In this document: piece after piece, positions 26,747 to 36,730 of the stretch
Numbering within the stretch: position 1 is the stretch's first letter
Layout of the letters: each line of letters starts with the position of its first letter
Assembly (NCBI RefSeq): GCF_036924645.1
Contig: NZ_JAZHRX010000001.1
Span: 2,604,001 to 2,668,000, forward strand
Source: Bradyrhizobium sp. AZCC 2176
GTDB taxonomy: Bacteria; Pseudomonadota; Alphaproteobacteria; Rhizobiales; Xanthobacteraceae
Direction: 5' to 3'
Length of the DNA stretch: 64,000 bases
Translations under genes and position numbers: made by a program
Notes under the pieces: model-generated
Database searches by the model: none
What the model saw: only the letters and a program-made list of their open reading frames with translations
What the model was told of the DNA's origin: nothing

Positions 26747-26827
26747 CTTCGCCCTTTGGGCTACGCCGGGCACGCTTCGCTCTTCGGGCACCGCGCGGCT
26801 GCGCCACGCGTAGCCCGAAGGGCGAAG
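26747..26827. repeat. Inverted repeat with 20-bp arms beside tRNA-Ala
   Basis: CTTCGCCCTTTGGGCTACGC and, 41 bp later, GCGTAGCCCGAAGGGCGAAG pair with one mismatch; inner GC-rich hairpins are also present. It starts 2 bp past the tRNA-Ala 3' end on the minus strand, so it may act as the tRNA terminator or be a dispersed repeat. Confidence 0.65.
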
Positions 26828-26829
26828 CG

Positions 26830-26905
<76 letters not shown>

Positions 26906-26970
26906 GTAGAATCGCAGCGCTTCAAATCAGCGTGCGGGCAATGACCCTGAACCACAGTTCAGGGCCGATC

Positions 26971-27396
26971 TCAAGTCTCTTCGTCGCCTCCGACATCACC
27001 GATGATGTCGGTGACGTCCTCATCGCCCTCTTCCTCGTCGGGAATGAAGGTGGAATCGTCGTCGTCATCGTCCTCGATGGTTTCGTCGATCTCGATGTCG
27101 TCTTCTGACTCGGGAACCACGGCCTTGACCTTGCCGGTATTCTCCTCGGCATCGGCCTCCTCGAGCGAGACCAGCTCTTCGGCCTCGGCGGCCTCCGGCA
27201 TGTCGGCTGCCGCAGTGGCCGAAGCGGCGGCTGCGGCGCGTGCGGCATCGCCACGGGCGGCCCGCGGCGGCGCAACCGGCGCAATCGGCACGACCTCGCC
27301 AGTGTAGGGCGAGATCACCGGGTTCTTGTTCAGATCATAGAATTTCTTACCCGTCGTCGGGCAAATGCGTTTGGTTCCGAGATCGGACTTGGCCAC
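26971..27396 (-). CDS. TIGR02300 family protein (FYDLN acid)
   Basis: A 141-residue acidic protein found across alphaproteobacteria. The N-terminus SDLGTKRICPTTGKKFYDLNKNPVISPYTG carries the family's FYDLN signature and a single Cys. The remainder is disordered, with long Asp/Glu runs (IEIDETIEDDDDDDSTF). It usually sits divergent from aroA, as here. Function unknown; the charge pattern suggests a nucleic-acid mimic or a metal/protein binder, which is speculation. Confidence 0.88.
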   Translation of the reverse strand: MAKSDLGTKRICPTTGKKFYDLNKNPVISPYTGEVVPIAPVAPPRAARGDAARAAAAASATAAADMPEAAEAEELVSLEEADAEENTGKVKAVVPESEDDIEIDETIEDDDDDDSTFIPDEEEGDEDVTDIIGDVGGDEET

Positions 27397-27539
27397 GTGT
27401 GGATCCTGGGAAATTCTGAAAAACGGTGCTTCACTTGGCTAGTTGAGGGGCTGGTGTCAATAGCAGTTTGTCGCATTTGACGGCAGCGTGACGTGCGGGG
27501 GTCCATGTGATACTGCCGCCCTCGCGGAGGACCCCAATC

Positions 27540-28877
27540 TTGACCCGTTCAAACACCCAAACGCCGCTGGAATCCCGCGCAAGCGGCCCCCTGAGCGGCA
27601 AGGTCCGCGTTCCCGGCGACAAGTCGATTTCGCACCGCGCCCTCATCCTGGGGGCGCTTTCGGTCGGCGAAACCAGGATTTCCGGCCTGCTTGAGGGCGA
27701 GGACGTCCTCAACACCGCCAAATCGATGCAGGCGCTGGGCGCCAGGGTCGAGCGGACCGGACCGTTTGCCTGGAAGGTCGCGGGCGTGGGCGTGGCGGGT
27801 TTCGGCCAGCCGGCCTCACCGCTGGATTTCGGCAATTCCGGCACCGGGTGCCGGCTGGTGATGGGGGCGGTGGCGGGTTGCCCGATCACGGCGGTGTTCG
27901 ATGGCGACGCCTCGCTGCGCTCCCGCCCGATGCGGCGAATTTTGGACCCCCTCGAATTGATGGGCGCAAAGGCCGGCGAAGCCAAAGAAGGCGGCCGCCT
28001 GCCGCTGACGCTGCACGGCGCGCGCGATCCCGTGCCGATCCTCTACCGGACCCCGGTGGCCTCGGCCCAGATCAAGTCGGCGGTGCTGCTGGCAGGACTT
28101 GCCGCGCCCGGCGTCACCACGGTCATCGAGCAGGAAGCCAGCCGCGACCACACCGAGTTGATGCTGAAACATTTCGGCGCCGAGATCATCTCGACCACGG
28201 AAGGCCCGCACGGCCGCAAGATCGCACTCACCGGCCAGCCCGAACTGCATGGCGCTGACGTCGTGGTGCCCGCCGATCCGTCGTCGGCGGCGTTCCCGAT
28301 CGTGGCGGCGCTGGTTGTCCAGGGCTCCGACGTGACCTTCTCCGACGTCATGACCAATCCGCTGCGTACGGGGTTGCTCACAACGTTGCGCGAGATGGGC
28401 GCTTCCATCGAGGAGAGCGAAGTCCGCGGCGACGCCGGCGAGCCGATGGCCCGCTTGCGCGTGCGCGCTTCCAAACTGCGCGGCGTCGAGGTGCCGCCGG
28501 AGCGCGCGCCCTCGATGATCGACGAATATCTCGTGCTGGCGGTCGCAGCCTCTTTTGCCGAGGGCGCCACCATCATGCGCGGCCTGCAGGAACTGCGCGT
28601 CAAGGAATCCGACCGGCTGGAGGCGACCGCCGACATGCTGCGCGTCAACGGTATCAAGGTCGAGGTCGCAGGCGACGATCTGATCGTCGAGGGCCGCGGC
28701 CACGTGCCCGGCGGCGGCCTCGTCGCCACGCACATGGATCACCGCATCGCGATGTCCGCGCTGGTGATGGGACTGGCCGCCGACAAGCCGGTTAAGGTCG
28801 ACGACACCGCCTTCATCGCCACCAGCTTCCCGGATTTCATTCCGATGATGCGTTCGCTGGGAGCAGAGTTTTCATGA
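27540..28877 (+). CDS. aroA: 3-phosphoshikimate 1-carboxyvinyltransferase (EPSP synthase), class II
   Basis: Sixth step of the shikimate pathway: shikimate-3-phosphate plus PEP to EPSP. The 445-residue product has class II hallmarks shared with the Agrobacterium CP4 enzyme: [56 protein letters not shown] and RVKESDRL. The PEP-site motif is GNSGTG; the Gly corresponds to the CP4 position where Ala gives glyphosate insensitivity. A TTG start is chosen because GGAGG lies 9 nt before it. Overlaps cmk by 4 bp. Confidence 0.96.
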   Translation: MTRSNTQTPLESRASGPLSGKVRVPGDKSISHRALILGALSVGETRISGLLEGEDVLNTAKSMQALGARVERTGPFAWKVAGVGVAGFGQPASPLDFGNSGTGCRLVMGAVAGCPITAVFDGDASLRSRPMRRILDPLELMGAKAGEAKEGGRLPLTLHGARDPVPILYRTPVASAQIKSAVLLAGLAAPGVTTVIEQEASRDHTELMLKHFGAEIISTTEGPHGRKIALTGQPELHGADVVVPADPSSAAFPIVAALVVQGSDVTFSDVMTNPLRTGLLTTLREMGASIEESEVRGDAGEPMARLRVRASKLRGVEVPPERAPSMIDEYLVLAVAASFAEGATIMRGLQELRVKESDRLEATADMLRVNGIKVEVAGDDLIVEGRGHVPGGGLVATHMDHRIAMSALVMGLAADKPVKVDDTAFIATSFPDFIPMMRSLGAEFS

Positions 28878-29503
28878 TCATCGCCATTGACGGACCGGCG
28901 GCATCCGGCAAGGGCACGCTGGGCAAGCGGCTCGCTCACCACTACGGCTATCGCCATCTCGACACCGGCGTGATCTATCGCGCGGTCGCGAAGGCGCTGC
29001 TGGACGAGGGGTTTGACCTCACCGATGAGGCGCGGGCGGTAGCGGTTGCGATGGAGCTCGATCCCGAAAAATTCGGGCATCCGGAGCTGAAGACACAACG
29101 CATCGGCGATGCCGCCTCAGTGGTGTCGGCAATACCCCGCGTGCGCGAGGCGCTGGTCAGTTTTCAGCGCCAGTTCGCGGCCGACCCGCCGGGCGCCGTG
29201 CTCGACGGGCGCGACATTGGAACCGTGATCTGCCCGAATGCCGACGTGAAGATCTTTGTCGTCGCCGACCCGCAGGTGCGGGCCCACCGCCGGACGCTGG
29301 AAGCCCGCGCGCGCGGCGAAGCGGTCGACGAGGCGCTGGTGCTGGCCGATATCCTCAAGCGCGACGAACGGGACAAGAACCGCGCCGCAGCGCCGCTGAA
29401 GGCGGCCGCCGACGCGCACATTCTGGATAATTCCCATCTCGACATCGAAGGCGGCGTTCGCGCCGCCATCGCCATCGTCGAGGCCGTCCGCGCCAAGCGC
29501 TAA
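28874..29503 (+). CDS. cmk: Cytidylate kinase
   Basis: Phosphorylates CMP and dCMP with ATP. The 209-residue product has the P-loop [18 protein letters not shown], the CMP-binding [14 protein letters not shown] segment, [17 protein letters not shown], and the lid Arg cluster [13 protein letters not shown]. Translationally coupled to aroA (ATGA overlap). The aroA-cmk-rpsA order is widespread. Confidence 0.97.
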   Translation: MIIAIDGPAASGKGTLGKRLAHHYGYRHLDTGVIYRAVAKALLDEGFDLTDEARAVAVAMELDPEKFGHPELKTQRIGDAASVVSAIPRVREALVSFQRQFAADPPGAVLDGRDIGTVICPNADVKIFVVADPQVRAHRRTLEARARGEAVDEALVLADILKRDERDKNRAAAPLKAAADAHILDNSHLDIEGGVRAAIAIVEAVRAKR

Positions 29504-29575
29504 AGGGACGATTTTCGAGCGGCTTGGCAGCCCTCCTGCCAGCCCGAAAGGGCCGATAGATTAGGCATTTCCGGC

Positions 29576-29604
29576 TTGCCGAAAATGGCCCTTGGGGCTA
29601 TATC
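29576..29604 (+). promoter_or_regulatory. Candidate housekeeping promoter for rpsA
   Basis: TTGCCG, 17-bp spacer, TATATC, about 340 bp upstream of rpsA. A long leader would follow, with room for structure. Assigned by consensus match only. Confidence 0.45.
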
Positions 29605-29751
29605 CACGCCCATCCGGGCCGCCATCGATACGATCAGGGCTGTCCGAGCGGGCCGGCGGGAGGTTTGAACCCCCGCTGTCATTGGAGGAAAGCCCGCTCC
29701 AGGTTCTTGAAGTCGATACGCTCGTTTCAGGCTCCGGACTTCTGACGCTAC

Positions 29752-29795
29752 GCGCATTCTTTCGCAAAACCGGTACCCACTTTTGCGGAATGCGC
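29752..29795. repeat. Dispersed repeat, family A copy 2 (variant)
   Basis: GCGCATT...AATGCGC outer arms around CGCAAAACCGG and CCCACTTTTGCG, the same core as the copies at 13483 and 52816. It lies in the future rpsA leader. Confidence 0.75.
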
Positions 29796-29945
29796 GACAT
29801 CAAACGTACCGAACGTGCAGGCATGCTGCCGGCCCGCTTTTGCGCCTCCCGCAAACAGCGGTCGTTGGGATTTGCGGACCCCGACACTTCACGCGCGATA
29901 CGCCCTTTAACCCGAATGGCCGGCAATACCGCATCTGGAGAACAT

Positions 29946-31646
29946 ATGGCTTCGACTGCTGCTTCTTATAATCCTACCCGCGACGATTTTGCTGCAATGC
30001 TGGACGAGTCCTTCGCCGGCGGCAATCTGCAGGAAAGCTCCGTCATCAAGGGCAAGGTGGTTGCAATTGAAAAGGACATGGCCGTCATCGACGTCGGCCT
30101 GAAGACCGAAGGCCGCGTGGCGCTGCGCGAATTCGCCGGCCCCGGCCGTGAAAGCGATCTCAAGGTTGGCGATGAGGTCGAGGTGTTCCTCGACCGGATT
30201 GAGAATGCGCTCGGCGAGGCCGTGCTGTCGCGCGACAAGGCGCGCCGCGAGGAAAGCTGGGGCAAGCTCGAGAAGGCCTTCAACAACAACGAGAAGGTTC
30301 ACGGCGTCATCTTCAACCAGGTCAAGGGCGGCTTCACGGTCGATCTCGACGGCGCTGTCGCCTTCCTGCCGCGCTCGCAGGTCGATATCCGCCCGATCCG
30401 CGACGTCGCGCCGCTGATGAACAACTCGCAGCCGTTCCAGATCCTCAAGATGGATCGCCGCCGCGGCAACATCGTGGTGTCGCGCCGCACGGTTCTCGAA
30501 GAGACCCGCGCCGAGCAGCGCCAGGAACTGGTGCAGAACCTCGAAGAGGGCCAGGTGATCGACGGCGTGGTCAAGAACATCACCGATTACGGTGCGTTCG
30601 TTGATCTCGGCGGCATCGACGGCCTGCTTCACGTCACCGATATCGCATGGCGCCGGGTCAACCACCCGACCGAAGTGCTCACCATCGGTCAGACCGTCAA
30701 GGTCAAGATCATCAAGATCAATCACGAGACCCACCGCATTTCGCTCGGCATGAAGCAGTTGCTGGACGATCCGTGGCAGGGCATCGAGGCCAAGTACCCG
30801 TTGAACGCGCGCTTCACCGGCCGCGTCACCAACATCACCGACTACGGCGCGTTCGTCGAACTGGAGCCGGGCATCGAAGGCCTGATCCACGTCTCCGAAA
30901 TGTCGTGGACCAAGAAGAACATGCACCCCGGCAAGATCGTCTCGACCTCGCAGGAAGTCGAAGTGCAGGTCCTGGAAGTCGATTCGGTCAAGCGCCGCAT
31001 CTCGCTCGGCCTCAAGCAGACCATGCGCAATCCCTGGGAAGTCTTCGTCGAGAAGTTCCCGGTTGGTTCGGTGGTCGAAGGCGAGGTCAAGAACAAGACC
31101 GAGTTCGGTCTGTTCCTCGGTCTCGACGGCGACGTCGACGGCATGGTCCATCTGTCCGACCTCGACTGGAAGCTTCCGGGCGAGCAGGTCATCGACAACT
31201 TCAAGAAAGGCGACATGGTCAAGGCCGTGGTGCTCGACGTCGATGTCGAAAAGGAGCGCATCTCGCTCGGCGTCAAGCAGCTCGAAGGCGACCCCTTCGC
31301 AGAACCTGGCGACGTCAAGAAGGGCGCGGTCGTGACCTGCGAAGTGCTCGAAGTGAAGGAAGCCGGCATCGAGGTGAAGATCTCGGGCACCGACTTCACC
31401 ACCTTCATCAAGCGCTCCGAGCTCGCCCGTGACCGCAACGATCAGCGCGCCGAGCGGTTCGCCGTCGGCGAGAAGGTCGATGCCCGCGTGATCCAGTTCG
31501 ACAAGAAGGCCCGCAAGGTGCAGGTCTCGATCAAGGCGCTGGAAGTCGCCGAAGAGAAGGAGGCCATCGCACAGTACGGCTCCTCCGATTCGGGGGCGAC
31601 GCTGGGCGATATTCTCGGCACTGCGCTCAAGAACCGCGAGAAGTAA
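29946..31646 (+). CDS. rpsA: 30S ribosomal protein S1
   Basis: Binds mRNA and delivers it to the 30S subunit. The 566-residue product has six S1/OB repeats: two divergent N-terminal ones (GKVVAIEKDMAVIDVGLKTEG; GVIFNQVKGGFTVDLDG) and four canonical copies (DGVVKNITDYGAFVDLGGIDG, TGRVTNITDYGAFVELEPGIEG, EGEVKNKTEFGLFLGLDGDVDG, and a last weaker one). Start fixed by GGAGAACAT-ATG and by the conserved MASTAASYNPTRDDFAAML N-terminus. Terminator follows at 31676. Confidence 0.98.
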   Translation: MASTAASYNPTRDDFAAMLDESFAGGNLQESSVIKGKVVAIEKDMAVIDVGLKTEGRVALREFAGPGRESDLKVGDEVEVFLDRIENALGEAVLSRDKARREESWGKLEKAFNNNEKVHGVIFNQVKGGFTVDLDGAVAFLPRSQVDIRPIRDVAPLMNNSQPFQILKMDRRRGNIVVSRRTVLEETRAEQRQELVQNLEEGQVIDGVVKNITDYGAFVDLGGIDGLLHVTDIAWRRVNHPTEVLTIGQTVKVKIIKINHETHRISLGMKQLLDDPWQGIEAKYPLNARFTGRVTNITDYGAFVELEPGIEGLIHVSEMSWTKKNMHPGKIVSTSQEVEVQVLEVDSVKRRISLGLKQTMRNPWEVFVEKFPVGSVVEGEVKNKTEFGLFLGLDGDVDGMVHLSDLDWKLPGEQVIDNFKKGDMVKAVVLDVDVEKERISLGVKQLEGDPFAEPGDVKKGAVVTCEVLEVKEAGIEVKISGTDFTTFIKRSELARDRNDQRAERFAVGEKVDARVIQFDKKARKVQVSIKALEVAEEKEAIAQYGSSDSGATLGDILGTALKNREK

Positions 31647-31675
31647 GCGTATCGCTGAGTCGTTCCGCGAACATC

Positions 31676-31704
31676 AGGCCCCGGTCTCGACTGGGGCCTT
31701 TTTC
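31676..31704 (+). terminator. Intrinsic terminator of rpsA
   Basis: AGGCCCC, 10-nt loop, GGGGCCT followed by TTTTTC, 30 bp after the rpsA stop. Confidence 0.9.
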
Positions 31705-31723
31705 TTGATCTGCACGACTTTCT

Positions 31724-31811
31724 CCGTCATGCCCGCGCTTGTCGCGGGCATCCACGTCTTGCTTTTTGCGACAAAGACGTGGATGGCCGGGTCAAGCCCG
31801 GCCATGACGGC
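31724..31811. repeat. Intergenic palindrome with GTCATGCCCGCG / GGCCATGACGG
   Basis: Contains GCCCGCGCTTGTCGCGGGC, CCACGTCTT...AAGACGTGG and GGCCGGGTCAAGCCCGGCC hairpins bounded by CCGTCATG and CATGACGG. A typical rhizobial mosaic palindrome, about 88 bp, between rpsA and sppA. Confidence 0.75.
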
Positions 31812-31928
31812 CGTAGGGATGATCCTGGGGCCTTGTTTTCTTCAAATTGCGTCGCAATTGATGTAATCAACTAACGCTTCGCTCACGCTGCGGATGCAAA
31901 ACGCGGTGATTAGTTCAGGAGAAATTCG

Positions 31929-32909
31929 ATGTCGCTCGATTCGGACGTGATCGTCGATCGCCGCAGGATCCGCCGCAAGCTGACCTTCTGGCGCGTCGTG
32001 GCTGGCCTGGTTGCGATCGCGGCGATCGTTACTGTCGGCACCGTCGCGACGACGAGCGGGCCGGCTGCGCTGGCAGCATCGGGATCGATCGCGCGGGTCA
32101 ACATCGAGGGACTGATCCGCAGCGACCAGCAGCGCGTCGAGGCGCTGGAGCGGCTGGAGAAATCGAACCACGTTGCCGTCGTCGTCCACATCAACTCGCC
32201 GGGCGGCACCACGGCCGGCTCCGAGCAGCTTTACGACTCCCTGGCGCGGCTGAAGGCCAAGAAGCCGGTTGTCGTGGTGGTCGAGGGGCTCGCCGCATCG
32301 GGCGGTTACATCGCGGCGATCGCCGCCGATCACATCGTCGCGCGCCAGAGTTCGCTGGTCGGATCGATCGGCGTGTTGTTTCAGTTTCCGAATTTCTCCG
32401 AGCTCCTGAAGACCGTGGGCGTCAAGGTCGAGGAGGTGAAATCCTCGCCGTTGAAGGCCGCGCCCAACGGTTTTGAGCCGACCAGCCCGGAGGCGCGCGC
32501 AGCCCTCGACGCGCTGGTGAAGGATTCCTATGCCTGGTTCCGCGGCCTGGTGAAGGAGCGGCGCGGCATGGATGACGGCCTGCTGGAAAAGGTCGCGGAT
32601 GGAAGGGTTTTCACCGGCCGCCAGGCGGTCGAACTGAAGCTGGTCGATCAGCTCGGCGACGAAAAGGCAGCCGTCGCATGGCTGGTTGCCGAGAAGAAGA
32701 TCAAAAGCGATCTGCCGGTGCGCGATTACAAGCTTAACCCGCGATTCGGCGACCTGACGTTCCTGCGAACGGCGGCCTCGATCGCGTTCGACGCACTCGG
32801 CTTGAGTTCCATCGCGCGCCAGATCGAGCAGGGTGGCGTCGCACAGGCGGTCGATCAGCTCTCGCTCGACGGCATGCTGGCATTGTGGCGCCCCGCAGCC
32901 CCCAACTGA
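31929..32909 (+). CDS. sppA: Signal peptide peptidase SppA (S49, short form)
   Basis: Membrane-anchored serine protease degrading cleaved signal peptides. The 326-residue product has one N-terminal membrane helix (FWRVVAGLVAIAAIVTVGTVA), the S49 core (VAVVVHINSPGGTTAGSEQLYDSL, LAASGGYIAAIAAD), the nucleophile Ser in LVGSIGVLFQ and the general-base Lys in KSSPLKAAPN. Short-form length is normal for alphaproteobacteria. It precedes ihfB. Confidence 0.95.
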   Translation: MSLDSDVIVDRRRIRRKLTFWRVVAGLVAIAAIVTVGTVATTSGPAALAASGSIARVNIEGLIRSDQQRVEALERLEKSNHVAVVVHINSPGGTTAGSEQLYDSLARLKAKKPVVVVVEGLAASGGYIAAIAADHIVARQSSLVGSIGVLFQFPNFSELLKTVGVKVEEVKSSPLKAAPNGFEPTSPEARAALDALVKDSYAWFRGLVKERRGMDDGLLEKVADGRVFTGRQAVELKLVDQLGDEKAAVAWLVAEKKIKSDLPVRDYKLNPRFGDLTFLRTAASIAFDALGLSSIARQIEQGGVAQAVDQLSLDGMLALWRPAAPN

Positions 32910-33080
32910 GCCGCACCGGCTGGTCTTTGTCACATTCTCCCGCACTGCGGGTGTCGTGACAGACCCCTGCCGCGGTGCCTGTCACGCGATTTCGGGTTGC
33001 CCAAAAGTGATTTAGCGTCTTGACAGTTCAAGGTATTTTCACGGAAATGGATATCCGCACGACCCCGGATCCCAACTTCG

Positions 33081-33386
33081 ATGATCAAATCCGAACTTGT
33101 TCAGCGCATCGCCGAGCACAACCCGCACCTCTACCAGCGGGATGTGGAGAACATTGTGAACGCGATCCTCGACGAGATCGTGGCAGCGCTGGCGCGCGGC
33201 GACCGTGTCGAGCTGCGCGGCTTCGGCGCTTTCTCGGTCAAGCATCGCCCAGCGCGCGCAGGGCGCAATCCGCGCACCGGCGCGCATGTGCCGGTCGACC
33301 AGAAGAGCGTCCCGTTCTTCAAGACGGGCAAGGAGATGCGCGAGCGGCTGAACCGCGACAATGGCTCGCCCGAGGCCGGCGCCTAG
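33081..33386 (+). CDS. ihfB: Integration host factor beta subunit
   Basis: DNA-bending nucleoid protein, heterodimer partner of IhfA. The 101-residue HU/IHF fold has the DNA-inserting Pro arm ([36 protein letters not shown]). N-terminus [23 protein letters not shown] is typical for IhfB. sppA-ihfB-lapA is a conserved order. Confidence 0.97.
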   Translation: MIKSELVQRIAEHNPHLYQRDVENIVNAILDEIVAALARGDRVELRGFGAFSVKHRPARAGRNPRTGAHVPVDQKSVPFFKTGKEMRERLNRDNGSPEAGA

Positions 33387-33464
33387 GCGCTTTTCGGTTC
33401 GACTGGATGTAGCCGTGTTGCGGGTCTTAAGCCCCGCCTTTCTCCATCACGACGAGAGAAGGTC

Positions 33465-33857
33465 ATGCGAAAGTTCTTCACGGCGCTGGTCGTCATTCCC
33501 TTAGGCCTCATCTTCATCGTCTTCGCGGTCGCCAATCGCCATTTCGTGACGGTGTCGTTTGATCCCTTCAATTCGACCGACCCGACGATCGCGGTGTCGA
33601 TGCCGCTGTTTGCCGTGATCATTGCGGTGGCCATCCTGGGGGTGGTGGCTGGTGGCATGGCGACCTGGTTCCGCCAGCGCCACTGGCGCCGCGCGGCGCG
33701 CCAGCATGAGGCGGATGCCCGCCGAGCAAGGGCGGAGACGGCCGATCTGCGGGCTGCGGCGGCGGTTTCCCGGGCCGATCAGCAGCGGCTTCCAGCGCCC
33801 TCCCAGTACGGGTTCTATGGGTCCGCAGGGCGAGACAAGCAGGGCGCGACGTTGTAG
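33465..33857 (+). CDS. lapA: LapA-domain (DUF1049) inner-membrane protein
   Basis: A 130-residue protein with two membrane helices (FFTALVVIPLGLIFIVFAVANRH and FAVIIAVAILGVVAGGMATWF) joined by a short loop carrying the family VTVSFDPF segment, then a basic coiled-coil cytoplasmic tail (RARAETADLRAAAAVSRADQQ). LapA proteins work with LapB in LPS assembly control in enteric bacteria; no lapB is seen here. Follows ihfB by 78 bp. Confidence 0.85.
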   Translation: MRKFFTALVVIPLGLIFIVFAVANRHFVTVSFDPFNSTDPTIAVSMPLFAVIIAVAILGVVAGGMATWFRQRHWRRAARQHEADARRARAETADLRAAAAVSRADQQRLPAPSQYGFYGSAGRDKQGATL

Positions 33858-33919
33858 AACCCGCCCCGTCAGCTTGTTCCAATTTGCCTTGGCGGCTTAT
33901 GTCCGCCCCCTGAGAGACC

Positions 33920-34579
33920 ATGTCCCTGCTCGTCAAAATTTGTGGCCTGTCCACGCGCGAGACGCTCGAGACTGCGCTTGAGGCGGGTGCCGACATGGTG
34001 GGCTTCGTGTTCTTCTCCCCGTCGCCGCGCCATCTCAGCCTCGAGACCGCGCGAGAGCTCGGCGGGCAGGCCAAGGGCCGCGCCGCCAAGGTGGCCTTGA
34101 CGGTCGATGCCGACGACGCGACGCTTGAAAACATCGTTGAGACGCTGCGGCCGGATCTCTTGCAACTGCACGGCAAGGAAACCATCGCGCGCGTGCGCGA
34201 CATCAAGGCGAAGTTCGCGCTTCCGGTCATGAAGGTGATCGCCGTCGAAACCCCGGCCGATCTCGCCGCGCTGCCGGGCTATGCTGATGTCGCCGACCGC
34301 ATCCTGTTCGATGCCCGCGCGCCGAAAGGCGCTACCCGCCCCGGCGGGTTAGGGGCGGTGTTCGACTGGCACGTCTTGGAAAAGCTCGATCTCCAACTGC
34401 CCTTCATGGTCTCGGGCGGGCTTTCCGCCGACAATGTCGCGGAGGCCGTCCGCGTCACCCGCGCCGGCGGCGTCGACGTGTCCTCCGGCGTCGAAAGCGC
34501 GCCGGGTGTCAAGGACCCTGAGATGATCCGTAATTTTATTCGCGCCGCGCGCGCCACCGAAGAATTGATGGTCCGATGA
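33920..34579 (+). CDS. trpF: Phosphoribosylanthranilate isomerase
   Basis: Third step of the anthranilate-to-tryptophan pathway. A 219-residue TIM barrel with catalytic Cys in [16 protein letters not shown] and catalytic Asp in [10 protein letters not shown], plus the phosphate-binding loops [15 protein letters not shown] and [16 protein letters not shown]. First gene of trpFBA-accD-folC; overlaps trpB by 4 bp. Confidence 0.97.
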   Translation: MSLLVKICGLSTRETLETALEAGADMVGFVFFSPSPRHLSLETARELGGQAKGRAAKVALTVDADDATLENIVETLRPDLLQLHGKETIARVRDIKAKFALPVMKVIAVETPADLAALPGYADVADRILFDARAPKGATRPGGLGAVFDWHVLEKLDLQLPFMVSGGLSADNVAEAVRVTRAGGVDVSSGVESAPGVKDPEMIRNFIRAARATEELMVR

Positions 34580-35793
34580 ATCCAAACCTGCGCAATTCCT
34601 TCCGCACCGGTCCCGACGAGCGCGGGCATTTTGGCAATTTCGGCGGCCGCTTTGTCGCTGAAACGCTGATGCCGTTGATCCTCGATCTGGAAAAGGCCTA
34701 TGCGGCGGCCAAGGCCGATCCGGCGTTCCAGGCCGAGATGAACGGCTACCTCAAGGATTATGTCGGCCGGCCGTCGCCGCTCTATTTTGCCGAACGCCTG
34801 ACCGAGCATCTCGGCGGCGCCAAGATTTATTTGAAGCGCGAGGAGCTCAACCACACCGGCTCGCACAAGGTCAACAACGTGCTTGGCCAGATCATGGTCG
34901 CGCGGCGCATGGGCAAGAAGCGCATCATTGCCGAGACCGGTGCTGGCCAGCATGGCGTTGCCACCGCGACGCTGTGCGCGCGCTTTGGGCTGGAATGCGT
35001 GGTCTATATGGGTGCAGTCGACGTCGCCCGTCAGGCGCCGAACGTGTTCCGCATGGAGATGCTGGGCGCCAAGGTCGTTCCGGTGCAGTCAGGCACGCGC
35101 ACGCTGAAGGACGCGATGAACGAGGCGCTGCGCGACTGGGTCACCAACGTGCATAACACGTTCTATTGCATCGGCACGGTGGCGGGCCCGCACCCCTATC
35201 CGATGATGGTGCGCGACTTCCAATCGGTCATTGGCGACGAGACCCGCAAGCAGATGCAAGAGGCCGAAGGCCGCCTTCCGAATTCGCTGGTAGCCTGCAT
35301 CGGCGGTGGCTCCAATGCGATGGGCTTGTTCCATCCATTCCTTGATGATCCCTCCGTCGAAATTTTTGGCGTCGAAGCCGCCGGTCACGGCCTGACGCAA
35401 CTGCATGCGGCGTCGATTGCCGGCGGACGGCCAGGCGTGCTGCACGGCAATCGTACCTATCTGCTGATGGACGACGACGGTCAGATCCAGGACGCGCATT
35501 CGATCTCGGCGGGGCTCGACTATCCCGGCATCGGGCCGGAGCATTCCTGGCTGCACGAGAGCGGCCGCGTCACCTATCTGTCGGCGACCGACGACGAAGC
35601 GCTGGCCGCCTTCATGCTGCTGTCGCGGCTGGAAGGCATTCCGCCGGCGCTGGAATCTGCGCATGCGATCGCCAAGGTCACGGAGCTCGCGCCCAAGCGG
35701 CCGAAAGATCATCTGATGGTGGTCAATCTGTCCGGCCGTGGCGACAAGGACATTCCGCAGATCACGGAGATTTTGAAAGGCAAGAAGCAGTGA
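34576..35793 (+). CDS. trpB: Tryptophan synthase beta chain
   Basis: PLP enzyme joining indole and serine. In the 405-residue product, [17 protein letters not shown] and the PLP Lys in [15 protein letters not shown] are clear, as are [14 protein letters not shown] and the phosphate-binding [15 protein letters not shown]. It channels indole from TrpA. ATGA overlaps link it to trpF and trpA. Confidence 0.98.
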   Translation: MNPNLRNSFRTGPDERGHFGNFGGRFVAETLMPLILDLEKAYAAAKADPAFQAEMNGYLKDYVGRPSPLYFAERLTEHLGGAKIYLKREELNHTGSHKVNNVLGQIMVARRMGKKRIIAETGAGQHGVATATLCARFGLECVVYMGAVDVARQAPNVFRMEMLGAKVVPVQSGTRTLKDAMNEALRDWVTNVHNTFYCIGTVAGPHPYPMMVRDFQSVIGDETRKQMQEAEGRLPNSLVACIGGGSNAMGLFHPFLDDPSVEIFGVEAAGHGLTQLHAASIAGGRPGVLHGNRTYLLMDDDGQIQDAHSISAGLDYPGIGPEHSWLHESGRVTYLSATDDEALAAFMLLSRLEGIPPALESAHAIAKVTELAPKRPKDHLMVVNLSGRGDKDIPQITEILKGKKQ

Positions 35794-36626
35794 CCACCCG
35801 CATCGACGCACGCTTTGCCGAACTCAAGAACGAGGGCCGCTCGGCGCTGGTCACCTTCCTGATGGCCGGCGATCCCGATCCCTTAACCTCGCTCAACATC
35901 ATCAAGGCGCTGCCGAAGGCGGGCGCCGACATCATCGAGATCGGCATGCCCTTCACCGATCCGATGGCAGACGGTCCGTCGATCCAGGCGGCGGGCCTGC
36001 GCGCGCTCAGGGGCGGGATGACGCTGACGAAGACGCTGGAGATGGTGCGCGGCTTCCGCAAGGATGACAGCACCACGCCGCTGGTGCTGATGGGTTACTA
36101 CAATCCGATCTACATCTATGGCGTCGACAAGTTCCTCGCCGATGCCAAGACGGCCGGCGTCGATGGCCTGATCATCGTCGACCTGCCGCCGGAGGAAGAC
36201 GACGAGCTGTGCATTCCCGCACTGAAGGCCGGGCTCAACTTCATCCGGCTGGCGACGCCGACCACCGACGACAAGCGCTTGCCGGCGGTGCTCGCAAACA
36301 CCTCCGGCTTTGTCTATTACGTCTCGATCACCGGTATCACCGGCGCGGCGGCGGCCGACTCGACGGTCGTCGGGGACGCCGTAGAACGGATCAAGCGCCA
36401 CACCAAATTGCCAGTGTGTGTCGGCTTCGGCATCCGTACCCCGCAGGCGGCGCGGGCGATTGCCGAGAAGGCCAACGGCGCCGTGGTCGGTACCGCGCTG
36501 GTCGACGCGTTGCGCGACAGCCTGGACACGACGGGGCAGGCGACCAGCAGGACCGTCGCGGCTGTGGCCGATCTCGTGGCCTCCCTGGCGCAGGGTGTCC
36601 GGGGCGCGAAGCAGGCGGCTGAATAA
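35790..36626 (+). CDS. trpA: Tryptophan synthase alpha chain
   Basis: Cleaves indole-3-glycerol phosphate to indole. A 278-residue TIM barrel with catalytic Glu in [21 protein letters not shown] (Asp in the same stretch), [15 protein letters not shown], and the flexible loop [13 protein letters not shown] start overlaps the trpB stop, giving translational coupling. Confidence 0.97.
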   Translation: MTTRIDARFAELKNEGRSALVTFLMAGDPDPLTSLNIIKALPKAGADIIEIGMPFTDPMADGPSIQAAGLRALRGGMTLTKTLEMVRGFRKDDSTTPLVLMGYYNPIYIYGVDKFLADAKTAGVDGLIIVDLPPEEDDELCIPALKAGLNFIRLATPTTDDKRLPAVLANTSGFVYYVSITGITGAAAADSTVVGDAVERIKRHTKLPVCVGFGIRTPQAARAIAEKANGAVVGTALVDALRDSLDTTGQATSRTVAAVADLVASLAQGVRGAKQAAE

Positions 36627-36730
36627 GCCACAATTGCCTGCCAATTGGCCGAAAGGGGCGGCCTTGCCCGGAGTGATTCGGGCCGCCATATATTCCACTT
36701 GATGCGTTTAACCGCATTTCGGAGCGAACC

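Larger units (their letters stand above)
29504..29945 (+). other. Non-coding cmk-rpsA gap (442 bp)
   Basis: I see no credible gene here. It holds a promoter candidate at 29576-29604, a family-A palindrome at 29752-29795, and GC-rich DNA up to the rpsA ribosome-binding site (GGAGAACAT). A segment at about 29640-29690 faintly resembles part of a tRNA but has no matching acceptor stem. Confidence 0.6.

Noticed and set aside
29640..29740. tRNA-Ser-like stretch (GTCCGAGCGGGCCGGCGGGAGG...) in the cmk-rpsA gap
   Set aside because: No matching acceptor stem, anticodon loop or T-arm could be paired.
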